NCBI RefSeq assembly: GCF_050871315.1
Contig: NZ_JBJLRE010000011.1
DNA from: Kineococcus gynurae
GTDB lineage: Bacteria; Actinomycetota; Actinomycetes; Actinomycetales; Kineococcaceae
Length of the DNA stretch: 64,000 bases
Strand: one strand, 5' to 3'
The notes beneath the pieces are model-generated. The model did no database searches, was not told the origin of the DNA, and worked only from the letters and a program-made list of their open reading frames with translations. Of this stretch, positions 33,783-41,663 are shown piece after piece. The translations under genes were made by a program, and so were the position numbers. The first letter of the stretch is position 1. The number at the start of each line of letters is the position of its first letter.

Positions 33783-35164
33783 GCCACTCCCAGGGTCCGG
33801 GCCAGTTCGGCCAGTCGCTGCCAGGCGTGCCCGGCCGGCGTGATGTCCTCGATGTCCTGACGCAGGAACGCGTTGATGGCGGGCATCGCGGCCACCGCGG
33901 CGTCCACGTCGGGGTTGGCCCCGGGCTGGTAGGCCCCGACCTCGATGAGTTCCTTCGCGTCCCGGTGCGCGGCGAGGACCCGGCGCAACGTCGTGGACAA
34001 CGCGCGCTGCTCGCGGCTGGTGACCCGGGAGGCCACGCGGGAGACCGACTCGAGCACGTCGATGGTCGGGAAGTGCCCGGCCGTGGCCAGGCGACGGTCG
34101 AGCACGACGTGGCCGTCGAGGATCGAGCGGGCGGCGTCGGCGACGGGTTCGTTGTGGTCGTCCCCGTCGACGAGGACCGTGTAGATGCCGGTGATCGACC
34201 CGGCCACCCCGTCGCGCTCCACGCCCGGCCCGGCGCGCTCCAGCAGCCGGGGCAGCAGCGCGAACACCGAGGGCGGGTAGCCGCGGGTGGCGGGCGGTTC
34301 GCCGACCGAGAGGCCGATCTCGCGCTGGGCCATGGCGACGCGGGTGAGGGAGTCCATCATCAGGACGCAGTCGGCACCGAGGTCGCGGAACCCCTCGGCG
34401 ATCGCGGTCGCGGTCAGCGAGGCGCGCAGGCGCAGCATGGGCGCCTCGTCGGAGGTGCCGACGACGACGACGGAACGGGCCAGGCCCTCGGCCCCGAGGT
34501 CGTCCTCGAGGAACTCGCGGACCTCTCGACCACGCTCGCCGACCAGGGCCAGCACCGAGACGTCGGCGGAGGTGCCCCGGGCGATCATCGAGAGCAGCGA
34601 GGACTTCCCGACACCGGAGCCGGCGAAGATCCCGAAGCGCTGACCGAGACCCGCGGGCACCAGGGTGTCCAGGGCCCGCACGCCCAGACCCAGCGGGTTC
34701 TGGACCCGGCCGCGCGACAGCGCCGGCGGCGGGGCCGCGTGCAGGGCGGCCTGCGGGGCGGTGTGCAGGGGCGGGCCCCCGTCGAGGGGGTTGCCGAGCG
34801 CGTCCACGACGCGCCCGAGCAGGGCCGGGCCGACGGGGACGGTGCTGGGGCGACCGGTGGCGACGGCGGGTGCGCCCGCGGCCAGCCCGGTCAGGTGACC
34901 GAGCGGCAGGCAGCGCAGGCGCCCGCCCTCGGCGGCGACGACCTCGGCCCGGATCTGCCGGTCGGGGCGCTCGGGGTCGCCGAGCACCAGGGTCTCCCCC
35001 ACCGCGGCCTGCAGACCGGCCACCTCCACGGAGAGCCCGACGAGCCCGCTCACCCGTCCGGAGACGAGCGGGCGGGCGGCGTCGACGGCCCGTTCGACCT
35101 GCGGGGCCAGCAGGTCGCGGACCTGCCGGGCCAGGCTCGGGGAGACCAGCGTCGGGGTGCTCAC
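33779..35164 (-). CDS. fliI: FliI, flagellar export ATPase
   Basis: A 461-residue ATPase related to F1-beta. Walker A is GSGVGKS at residues 182-188, and the Walker B region is CVLMMDSLTRVAMAQREIGL. GEPPATRGYPPSVFALLPRL and EGSITGIYTVLVDGDD-like segments (here VAGSITGIYTVLVDGDD) are family marks. It powers unfolding and entry of export substrates. The start overlaps fliH and the stop overlaps fliJ by four bases. Confidence 0.95.
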   Translation of the reverse strand: MSTPTLVSPSLARQVRDLLAPQVERAVDAARPLVSGRVSGLVGLSVEVAGLQAAVGETLVLGDPERPDRQIRAEVVAAEGGRLRCLPLGHLTGLAAGAPAVATGRPSTVPVGPALLGRVVDALGNPLDGGPPLHTAPQAALHAAPPPALSRGRVQNPLGLGVRALDTLVPAGLGQRFGIFAGSGVGKSSLLSMIARGTSADVSVLALVGERGREVREFLEDDLGAEGLARSVVVVGTSDEAPMLRLRASLTATAIAEGFRDLGADCVLMMDSLTRVAMAQREIGLSVGEPPATRGYPPSVFALLPRLLERAGPGVERDGVAGSITGIYTVLVDGDDHNEPVADAARSILDGHVVLDRRLATAGHFPTIDVLESVSRVASRVTSREQRALSTTLRRVLAAHRDAKELIEVGAYQPGANPDVDAAVAAMPAINAFLRQDIEDITPAGHAWQRLAELARTLGVA

Positions 35165-35946
35165 GCGGCGGCCCCGCCCACCTCGGCACTCACGTCGGTG
35201 ACGACGCCCGGGGTGTCACCCAGCAGCGCGTCCACCGCCCGCGCGACCGAGGCGCGCAGACGGGCGTCGATGGTGGTCTCACCCTGACGGGCGATCGCTT
35301 CACCGGGGTGCAGGCTGCTGTCGGCGACGAAGTTCACGCGCCCTGCATCGGCATCCGCGGCGAAATCCTTGAGGGTGTCCCCCGGGCGGCCCATCAAGTC
35401 CGCCGGATGGACACGCACGGTGACCGGGTCCGCGGCCTCCAGCGGCCGCAGCGCCCGCTTGACGGCCTCCAGGACCGGGGAGTCCATGAGGGCCAGCTCC
35501 CGGTCCAGGACGGCCCCCGCCAGGTCGCAGGCCAGCGCCAGCACCGTGTCGGCCAGCTCCCCCACGGTCGGGTCCTGCCGCGCTCGCAGCTCGTCGGCCG
35601 CGGCGAGCAGCGCGTCCTCCGAGCGGCGCAGGACGGCGGCCCGCTGGGTCGCCTCCCGCACCGCCTGCTCCTGCTCGGCCACCCGGGCCGCGGCCCGCTC
35701 GGCCTCGACCCGCTCGTGCGCCTGGCGCAGACCGGCGCTCCACCCCTCGGCGTAGCCCGCCGCCCGGGCGGACTCCCGCACCCGGACGGCCGCGGGGTCG
35801 GCCGGGACCTCGAACGTGGTGAACGTCCGCTCGGGACGGGACGTCGTCGTGACCGGGGCGGCCGCGAACACCCGCGGACGGTTCGCCGCGGCCGGCCCCA
35901 GCGCGGCCGGGACGAAGGCGTCAGGCGACGAAGTCATCGTCACCAC
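35161..35946 (-). CDS. fliH: FliH, flagellar export ATPase regulator
   Basis: A 261-residue stator-like protein. A disordered N terminus is followed by a long Ala/Arg/Glu helix (residues about 60-140) and a C-terminal domain like the F-ATPase delta subunit (LKRALRPLEAADPVTVRVHP and RVNFVADSSLHPGEAIARQ). Both are typical of FliH. It overlaps the fliG end by 26 bases if the first GTG is used; an ATG at 35937 (MTSSPDAF) is an alternative start. Confidence 0.85.
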   Translation of the reverse strand: MVTMTSSPDAFVPAALGPAAANRPRVFAAAPVTTTSRPERTFTTFEVPADPAAVRVRESARAAGYAEGWSAGLRQAHERVEAERAAARVAEQEQAVREATQRAAVLRRSEDALLAAADELRARQDPTVGELADTVLALACDLAGAVLDRELALMDSPVLEAVKRALRPLEAADPVTVRVHPADLMGRPGDTLKDFAADADAGRVNFVADSSLHPGEAIARQGETTIDARLRASVARAVDALLGDTPGVVTDVSAEVGGAAA

Positions 35947-36952
35947 CGCGGCTGATCACGATCTGCCCGGAGTCCTCCAGGCCACGGATGACCTGGACGA
36001 TCTTGGTCTGCGACTCCTCGACGGCGGAGAGGCGGACCGGGCCGAGCATCTCGATCTCCTCCAGGAGGTTCTCGCGGGCCCGCTCGGAGACGTTGCGCAG
36101 GATCTTGTCGCTGACCTCGGGCTTGACCCCCTTGAGGGCGGTGGCGAGGTCGGCGGTCTCGACCCCGCGCAGCACCAGCTGGATGGAACGGTCGTCCAGC
36201 ATGGTGATGTCCTCGAAGACGAACATGAGGGCGCGGATCTCCTCGGCCAGCGGGGCGTTGACCCGGGCCAGACCTTCGAGGATGGAGCGCTCCGTGCCGC
36301 GGTCGGCGCGGTTGATGATCTCGACGAGGGGTTCGACGCCCCCGACGGCCGCGTTGTTCTTGGGCTGCAGCACCGCCGAGGTCCGCCGCTGCACGACGTC
36401 CTCCACGAGCCGGATGTAGTCGTAGGAGGTGTTCTCCATCATCGCGATGCGCAAAGCGATGTCGGCCTGCAGCTCGGGCGCCAGCCCGGAGAGGATCATC
36501 GAGGACTGGTCGGGCCGCAGGTGGGCCAGGACCAGCGCGATGGTCTGCGGGTGCTCGTCGGTGAGGAACGTCAGGATCTGCTGCGGGTCGGCCTGGTGCA
36601 GGAACGAGAACGGCTGCGCCACGGCCGATTCCGCGACCCGGCCGAGGACCTGCAGGGCGCCCTCGGCGCCGAGGCTGGCCTCGAGCACGCCCTGGGCGTA
36701 GTCCATGCCGCCCATGCCCATCCGCATGGGCGCGGCGACCATCTCGTGGAACTCCTCCAGCACCGAACCGACGACGTCGGGCCCGATGGCCTTCAGCCGC
36801 AGGATCTCGGCGGTGAGGACCTCGATCTCGGCCGGCCGCATCCGGGAGAGGATCTTGGCCGCGTTCTCCTGGCCGACCTGGACGAGCAGGACGGCGGCCT
36901 TCTGGGCCCCGGTGAGCTCCGGGACGGCGACCTCCGTGGTCGTGGTGCTCAC
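35921..36952 (-). CDS. fliG: FliG, flagellar motor switch protein
   Basis: A 343-residue rotor protein. The N domain has LTGAQKAAVLLVQVGQENAA, the middle domain DEHPQTIALVLAHLRPDQSS, and the C domain the torque helix with charged residues (LRGVETADLATALKGVKPEV, then KILRNVSERARENLLEEIE). These match the family throughout. It couples stator force from MotA to the MS ring made by FliF, whose gene is two bases away. Confidence 0.95.
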   Translation of the reverse strand: MSTTTTEVAVPELTGAQKAAVLLVQVGQENAAKILSRMRPAEIEVLTAEILRLKAIGPDVVGSVLEEFHEMVAAPMRMGMGGMDYAQGVLEASLGAEGALQVLGRVAESAVAQPFSFLHQADPQQILTFLTDEHPQTIALVLAHLRPDQSSMILSGLAPELQADIALRIAMMENTSYDYIRLVEDVVQRRTSAVLQPKNNAAVGGVEPLVEIINRADRGTERSILEGLARVNAPLAEEIRALMFVFEDITMLDDRSIQLVLRGVETADLATALKGVKPEVSDKILRNVSERARENLLEEIEMLGPVRLSAVEESQTKIVQVIRGLEDSGQIVISRGGDDDFVA

Positions 36953-36954
36953 GC

Positions 36955-38568
36955 TCAGCTCCTACGGTCGGCGAGCCAGCCGCGGAGCAGTTCCGCGACC
37001 TCGTCGGGTTGACGGGCGACGAGCTGGACGACCTCGTCGCGGCGGGCGGCGGCGGTCTGCAGCGCGGGGTCCACCGGGGCCGGGTCGAGGGCCACCGGGG
37101 CGGGACGACGCTGGGCCGGCAGGGCCGGGGCCTCGTCGCCGTCGGTGATGTCGCCCAGGTCGATCGGCGGGGCGGCGAGGTCGAGGGTCTCGACGGTCTC
37201 CACCTTGCGCCGCCGGAAGGACACCAGGATCACGATCAGCATGACCAGGACGAGCAGGGCCAGCGCCGCGGTCTTGCCGTAGCCGATGAGCTGCTGCTGC
37301 TGGTCGGCCTTCTCGCTCGCGGCCAGTTCCTTGGCGGCCGCGTCGGCGGCACCGGTGTTGAAGGCCGTCTTGACCACCGAGACCGTGTCGCCGCGGGCGG
37401 CGTCGACCCCGATCGCGTTGGTCACCATCTGGGTGACCTGGTTGACGTCGGCGTTGCCGAGCTTCGTGGCGTCCAGGGTCACGACCACCGACTGCCGCTG
37501 CACCGCACCGGGGGTGGAGACGGTGTTGGTCTCGGTGGAGTCGATCGGGTTGTTCTTGGTGGTCTGGCTCTTCTCGTAGGCACCGTCGGTGCCGGTGGTG
37601 CCCGCGGGCGTCTGGATGTTGTCCGGGCCGAGGACCCCGGTCGTGGGCTGACCGGACCCGGAGTACTTCTCGACCGCCTCGGACTCCGAGGTCGGGCTGA
37701 GCTGCTGCGGCTGGCTGTACTTGATGGACTTCTCGGTCTGCTGGTCGAAGTCCAGCGTCGCCGAGACCAGCGCGGAGACGTTGCCCTTGCCGTAGATGCC
37801 CTCGAGGTAGGCCTGCAGCTTGGCCGTCTCGGACGCGTTGTAGCTGTTGGTGCGCTCGGCGTTGGCGGAGGCGCCGTTGCCGTCGCTGGAGAGCGTGTTG
37901 CCCTCCCCGTCGACGACCGAGACGTCCTTGGGGTTCATGCCGGGGACGCCGCGGGCGACGAGGTTGACGATCGAGGTGACCTGGTCGCTGCTGAGCGTCG
38001 TGCCGGGCCGGAGCTTGACCAGGACCGAGGCGGTCGTCGGGTCCTGCTCGTTGAGGAACACGTCCTTGTCCGGGATGGCCAGGTTGACCTTGGAGGACTG
38101 GACCCCGTCGATGCTGGTGATGGTGTCCTGCAGCTCACCGGCCAGGTAGGCCTGGTACTTCTTGTTCTGCAGGAACTCCGACTGGGTGACGCTGCCGGAC
38201 TCGAGCAGGGAGCTCGTGTTGTTCTCGGTGTTCGCCGGCAGCCCCTGCCCGGCCATCGCCAGACGCTGCGCGTCCACGACGTCCTGCGGCACAAGGATCG
38301 TCGAGCCGCCGTCCTGCAGCTCGTACTTCACGTTGGAGGCGTCCAGCTGCTGGGTGATGGCCGAGGCGTCGGTCCCCGAGAGGTTCGAGAACAACGGCGC
38401 GTAGCTCGGGGTCGAGGCCCAGCGGGCGAAGTACACCCCGCCGAGGACCAGACCGGCGACGACCGCCAGGACGACGGCCTTCTGCCCGGCCGTGAAGCCA
38501 CCGAACCCGGTGACGAACTTCTTGGCGCCGTCGACGATCGCCGCGGGCCCCTTTCCGGCCTTCGCCAT
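36955..38568 (-). CDS. fliF: FliF, MS-ring protein
   Basis: A 537-residue membrane protein with two membrane helices (VVLAVVAGLVLGGVYFARW near residue 30 and AALALLVLVMLIVILVSFRR near 440). Between them lie the ring-building motifs (PLFSNLSGTDASAITQQLDA, LVPQDVVDAQRLAMAGQGLP, QDTITSIDGVQSSKVNLAIP). The extreme C terminus (VVQLVARQPDEVAELLRGWL) is the FliG-binding peptide. It is the base on which the export gate and switch assemble. Confidence 0.95.
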   Translation of the reverse strand: MAKAGKGPAAIVDGAKKFVTGFGGFTAGQKAVVLAVVAGLVLGGVYFARWASTPSYAPLFSNLSGTDASAITQQLDASNVKYELQDGGSTILVPQDVVDAQRLAMAGQGLPANTENNTSSLLESGSVTQSEFLQNKKYQAYLAGELQDTITSIDGVQSSKVNLAIPDKDVFLNEQDPTTASVLVKLRPGTTLSSDQVTSIVNLVARGVPGMNPKDVSVVDGEGNTLSSDGNGASANAERTNSYNASETAKLQAYLEGIYGKGNVSALVSATLDFDQQTEKSIKYSQPQQLSPTSESEAVEKYSGSGQPTTGVLGPDNIQTPAGTTGTDGAYEKSQTTKNNPIDSTETNTVSTPGAVQRQSVVVTLDATKLGNADVNQVTQMVTNAIGVDAARGDTVSVVKTAFNTGAADAAAKELAASEKADQQQQLIGYGKTAALALLVLVMLIVILVSFRRRKVETVETLDLAAPPIDLGDITDGDEAPALPAQRRPAPVALDPAPVDPALQTAAARRDEVVQLVARQPDEVAELLRGWLADRRS

Positions 38569-38993
38569 CAGAGCTGCATCCTCATGATCTCGTTGAAGGC
38601 CTCGACGGCCTTGTTGCGGACGGCGACGGTGAGCTGCGTGGCCAGCTGGGCCTCGTTGCTGGCGATCATGTAGTCGTGGACGTTGGTGAGGTCACCCGTG
38701 GCCGCCTTGAGCGCCAACGTGTCCGCGTTCGACTGCAGGCCCTGCAACTTGTCGATGCCCCCGGAGAGCATCGACGCGAAGTCGGTGCCGTCGGAGGAGC
38801 CGACCCCGCTCACGCCGGAGGTGCCGGCGGTGGAGCTCAGCGGGCTGATGGACCCGGCCCCGGGGGCGGTCCCGACGGTGGTCGAGACGCCGCGGGTGGC
38901 CTGCGCGTTGTCGGTGTCGGCGATGCCCTGACCGAAACCGGTCGCCAGCGTGCCGAGGGAGGAGGAGATCGAGCCGATCGATTCGACGCTCAC
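38568..38993 (-). CDS. fliE: FliE, MS ring-rod junction protein
   Basis: A 141-residue protein. The C-terminal 85 residues are FliE: DFASMLSGGIDKLQGLQSNA, ATGDLTNVHDYMIASNEAQL and VAVRNKAVEAFNEIMRMQL. The N-terminal 55 residues are Ser/Gly/Thr-rich and longer than in most FliE proteins, which are about 100 residues. The GTG at 38993 is the start nearest the flgC stop, six bases away. It shares one base with fliF (TGATG). Confidence 0.88.
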   Translation of the reverse strand: MSVESIGSISSSLGTLATGFGQGIADTDNAQATRGVSTTVGTAPGAGSISPLSSTAGTSGVSGVGSSDGTDFASMLSGGIDKLQGLQSNADTLALKAATGDLTNVHDYMIASNEAQLATQLTVAVRNKAVEAFNEIMRMQL

Positions 38994-38998
38994 CGGGA

Positions 38999-39394
38999 TC
39001 AGCCCTTCCCGAGCTGCAGCGCAGCGGTGTAGGCGTCCTTGGCCCGGTCGATGACCGCCAGGTTGGACTGGTAGGCGCGCTGGGCCATGATCAGCGAGGT
39101 CATCTGGGTCGACATGTCGATGTCGGGGTACTTGACGTAGCCGTCCTGGTCGGCGAGCGGGTTGTCCGGCTCGTAGACCGTCCGACCCTCGCTGCCGCCC
39201 AGGACGATGCCGCGGACCGCGGTGCCCTTGCCGTCCCCGGCCTCCCCCGCGACGACGTAGCGGGCGCGGAAGGCGTCCTCGGAGGTGCGGGTCGCGGTGT
39301 TGACGTTGGCGATGTTGTCGCTGACCGCGTCCATCCACTTGCGGTTCACGGTCACGCCGGTGCCGGCGATGCCGATCGCGTCGAAGATGCTCAT
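38999..39394 (-). CDS. flgC: FlgC, proximal rod protein
   Basis: A 131-residue rod subunit. Its N terminus SIFDAIGIAGTGVTVNRKWM with AVSDNIANVNTATRTSEDAF and the C terminus MSTQMTSLIMAQRAYQSNLA are characteristic. PDNPLADQDGYVKYPDIDM is the FlgC middle motif. It follows flgB and precedes fliE, the standard rod order. Confidence 0.93.
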   Translation of the reverse strand: MSIFDAIGIAGTGVTVNRKWMDAVSDNIANVNTATRTSEDAFRARYVVAGEAGDGKGTAVRGIVLGGSEGRTVYEPDNPLADQDGYVKYPDIDMSTQMTSLIMAQRAYQSNLAVIDRAKDAYTAALQLGKG

Positions 39395-39452
39395 CGGGTC
39401 TGCTCCGTTCTCATGGCCAGGGGTGGACGGGGGCGGGGGCGGTCCAGCGGTC

Positions 39453-39803
39453 TCACGAGGTCTGCATCGCGGTGCGCAGCAACGTGTACTTGGCGTTCAT
39501 CGCCGACAGCGCGGTCTGGTAGCTCAGCCCGGTGGAGATGTTGGAGATCGTCTCCTCGTCGAGGTTGACGTTGTTGCCGTCCTCGCGGGTCGGCTCCAGC
39601 GACTTGCGGGTGACGATCCCGGAGGACGCGGCCGCGCTCGCGTCGCCCGAGGCGACGGCGGAGGCCAGCGAGTCCTCGAAGGACACCTTGTTGGCGATGT
39701 AGCCCTTGGTGTTGATGTTGGCGATGTTGTCGGCAATGGCGCGCTGACGTGCCTGGAGACCGTTCAGCGCGGTGTGCAGCGCGACGGTGGTGAGATCGGG
39801 CAC
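39453..39803 (-). CDS. flgB: FlgB, proximal rod protein
   Basis: A 116-residue rod subunit. The GTG at 39803 is chosen because GGAGGG lies eight bases upstream; a longer frame from 39830 lacks such a site. TVALHTALNGLQARQRAIAD with NIANINTKGYIANKV is the FlgB N terminus, and GLSYQTALSAMNAKYTLLRT the C-terminal helix. It heads the long flgB-to-fliK unit, with a sigma-28-like promoter 112 bases upstream. Confidence 0.92.
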   Translation of the reverse strand: MPDLTTVALHTALNGLQARQRAIADNIANINTKGYIANKVSFEDSLASAVASGDASAAASSGIVTRKSLEPTREDGNNVNLDEETISNISTGLSYQTALSAMNAKYTLLRTAMQTS

Positions 39804-39914
39804 GGGGCCACCCTCCGGGTTGCGTCTCACCCGCTCGGGGGAGAGACGATCGGTGTCGGGATGTGGCCGTGTCCGTGGCCGGTGGTGCTCGGCGCGTCCT
39901 GCGCCTCAGCACCC

Positions 39915-39943
39915 TCTTCGGCAGCCCGGGCCGATCCCTTGAG
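39915..39943 (-). promoter_or_regulatory. Predicted sigma-28-type promoter of the flgB operon
   Basis: Minus strand: CTCAAG (39943-39938), 15 bases, GCCGAAGA (39922-39915), 112 bases before flgB. It lies in a 262-base gap (39804-40065) that holds no gene I can support. Confidence 0.6.
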
Positions 39944-40039
39944 CGTCTCCTCGGGCGAGCTCGTTGATCCGTCCGGGCGGTGACCGTCGATCGTCGTGAT
40001 CGCCCACCCGCGACGGTCGGGGTCACCCGGGTGGGTGCG

Positions 40040-40063
40040 CGTCCGCGGACCGGGGTGCGGACG
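40040..40063 (-). terminator. Possible hairpin 3' of the M56 peptidase gene
   Basis: CGTCCGC (40040-40046) and GCGGACG (40057-40063) form a 7-bp stem just past the stop on the minus strand. Weak evidence. Confidence 0.3.
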
Positions 40064-40065
40064 GG

Positions 40066-41028
40066 TCAGAGGGCGCCGAGGGCGGTGACCGAGCTGACCA
40101 ACCAGGGCACGGCCACCGCCAGGGTGGGCAGCAGGAGCAGGGCGAGGGCCAGTCCGTAGGTGGCCACGGCCAGCGCCCGGGAGTACCCCGCCGGACCGGT
40201 GAGCCGGCGCACCCGGGCGACGGCGCCCTCCGTCACCGGCATCGCGGCGGGATCGGTGCTGATCTGCGGGTCCCCGGCCAGCACCAGCAGGGCCCGGGCC
40301 AGCGGGACGGGTCCGCTGACCCGGCGGGCGGCGTCGTCGGCGAGCATCTCGACCAGCAGCCGGACGGCGTCGAGCGCGGCCCGGCTGGAGACCACGATGG
40401 GGAAGGCCGCGTGCAGGGCGGTGAACGCCTCGAGCACGAGGTCGTGGCGGGCCCGCAGGTGGCAGCGCTCGTGGGCGACGACGGCCTCGACCTCGGCCGG
40501 CGCCAGGGTGGTGAGGACCGCGTCGCTGACCACGACCCGCTGCCCGCCCCGGCGCGGGACCTGCCCGGGGACGCAGTAGGCGACCCGGCCGGGGCCGCTC
40601 AGGACACGCAGCCCGGCCCCGCCGAGCAGGGCCGAGTCGAGCCGGCCCAGGAGCTGGGCGCGGTCGTCGAGCAGGTCGACGAGGTCACGGTGGCGGTTGC
40701 GCCGACGCCGGGTCCGGATCCCGACGAGCAGGGCCACGGTCCAGAACCGGGTGGTGACGATCGCCACCAGCAGCGAACCCAGTCCGATGAGGATGGTCTC
40801 GACCACCCCGTGCCGGGCCAGGAAGGGCAGACCCGGGGTCTCGGTGAACAGCAGCGTGAGCGAGGCGAGCCCCGCCCCCAGCGTGGCGAGGACGGCGGCC
40901 AGGGCGACGGCCTGCCAGAGCACCAGGGCCGCGCGCGGCACCCGGTGGGTCCAGGTCGCGCGGGCCAGCAGCGCGGGGACCGGACCGGCCAGCACCAGCG
41001 CGAGGGCCGCGAACCAGAACGCCGTCAC
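40066..41028 (-). CDS. M56 (BlaR1/MecR1-like) membrane metallopeptidase
   Basis: A 320-residue membrane protein. Three hydrophobic segments lie in the first 110 residues and one at the C terminus. Between them is the zinc peptidase core with HExxH in VVAHERCHLRARHD and a downstream acidic ligand region (VEMLADDAARR). BlaR1-type proteins cleave the partner repressor when they sense a signal. The extracellular penicillin-binding sensor domain of BlaR1 is absent, so the signal is not a beta-lactam bound in that way. It follows the BlaI-type gene by 24 bases. Confidence 0.85.
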   Translation of the reverse strand: MTAFWFAALALVLAGPVPALLARATWTHRVPRAALVLWQAVALAAVLATLGAGLASLTLLFTETPGLPFLARHGVVETILIGLGSLLVAIVTTRFWTVALLVGIRTRRRRNRHRDLVDLLDDRAQLLGRLDSALLGGAGLRVLSGPGRVAYCVPGQVPRRGGQRVVVSDAVLTTLAPAEVEAVVAHERCHLRARHDLVLEAFTALHAAFPIVVSSRAALDAVRLLVEMLADDAARRVSGPVPLARALLVLAGDPQISTDPAAMPVTEGAVARVRRLTGPAGYSRALAVATYGLALALLLLPTLAVAVPWLVSSVTALGAL

Positions 41029-41052
41029 GGGCCAACCATCGCCCCTGCGCGA

Positions 41053-41481
41053 TCAGGACCCGGGAGCGGGGTCCGGCTCGGCGGGGGGCTGGGTCGTGCC
41101 GGGAGTCGCAGCCGGGGTGGCGCCCGGAGCCATCGCGTCGAGGGCCTCACGCAGGGCGGCGAGCTCGGCCGGGGACACCGACCCGACGAAGTGGACGAGC
41201 GCGGCCTGCCGGTCGTCGCTGGGGACGTCGCCGAGCGCGTCCATCATCACCTCGGCCACCATCTGCTCGCGGGACGCGGCCGGGGAGTAGCGGAAGGCCC
41301 GCCCCGCGCGTTCCTGCCGCACCACGCTCTTCTTGGCGAGACGGTCCAGGACGGTCATGACGGTCGTGTAGGCGATCTTGCGGTGGGCGGCGAGCTCCTC
41401 GTGCACCTCGCGCACGGTCAACGGGGTCCCGGCCGCCCAGAGGCGGTCCATGACCTCGCGTTCGAGTTCCCCCAGAGCCAT
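41053..41481 (-). CDS. BlaI/MecI/CopY-family transcriptional repressor
   Basis: A 142-residue winged-helix repressor: LGELEREVMDRLWAAGTPLT, VREVHEELAAHRKIAYTTVM and TVLDRLAKKSVVRQERAGRA are the DNA-binding part, and the C-terminal helices serve as the dimer domain with a Pro/Ala-rich tail. It is divergent from cydA, and GTACTAC-type half-sites fill the gap, so it most likely represses both its own operon and cydABDC. The family usually controls beta-lactamase or copper genes; control of cytochrome bd is inferred from position. Confidence 0.9.
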   Translation of the reverse strand: MALGELEREVMDRLWAAGTPLTVREVHEELAAHRKIAYTTVMTVLDRLAKKSVVRQERAGRAFRYSPAASREQMVAEVMMDALGDVPSDDRQAALVHFVGSVSPAELAALREALDAMAPGATPAATPGTTQPPAEPDPAPGS

Positions 41482-41538
41482 GAGGCCATCCTAACCCTTG
41501 AAGCTGCACATACCGCCGGTGGTGATTCCTCCCACAGC

Positions 41539-41621
41539 GTACTAGCTCAGGTCGTACTACCCCCTGTCGTAGAGGTGGGAGCCGGTACTACAGTCGGTCG
41601 TACTACGACGAAGTGTCGTAG
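41539..41621. promoter_or_regulatory. Operator array for the BlaI-type repressor
   Basis: GTACTA or GTACTAC occurs at 41539, 41554, 41585 and 41600, and the inverse GTCGTAG at 41566 and 41615. Steps are 15 bases or about twice that. CTACGAC-GAAGT-GTCGTAG (41603-41621) is a perfect dyad. The motif resembles the TACTAC/GTAGTA operators known for mycobacterial BlaI. It covers the space between blaI and cydA. Confidence 0.7.
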
Positions 41622-41663
41622 CCCAGGTCGCGGCCCCGAGGCCGTCGTCGGAGGAGGAGCACG

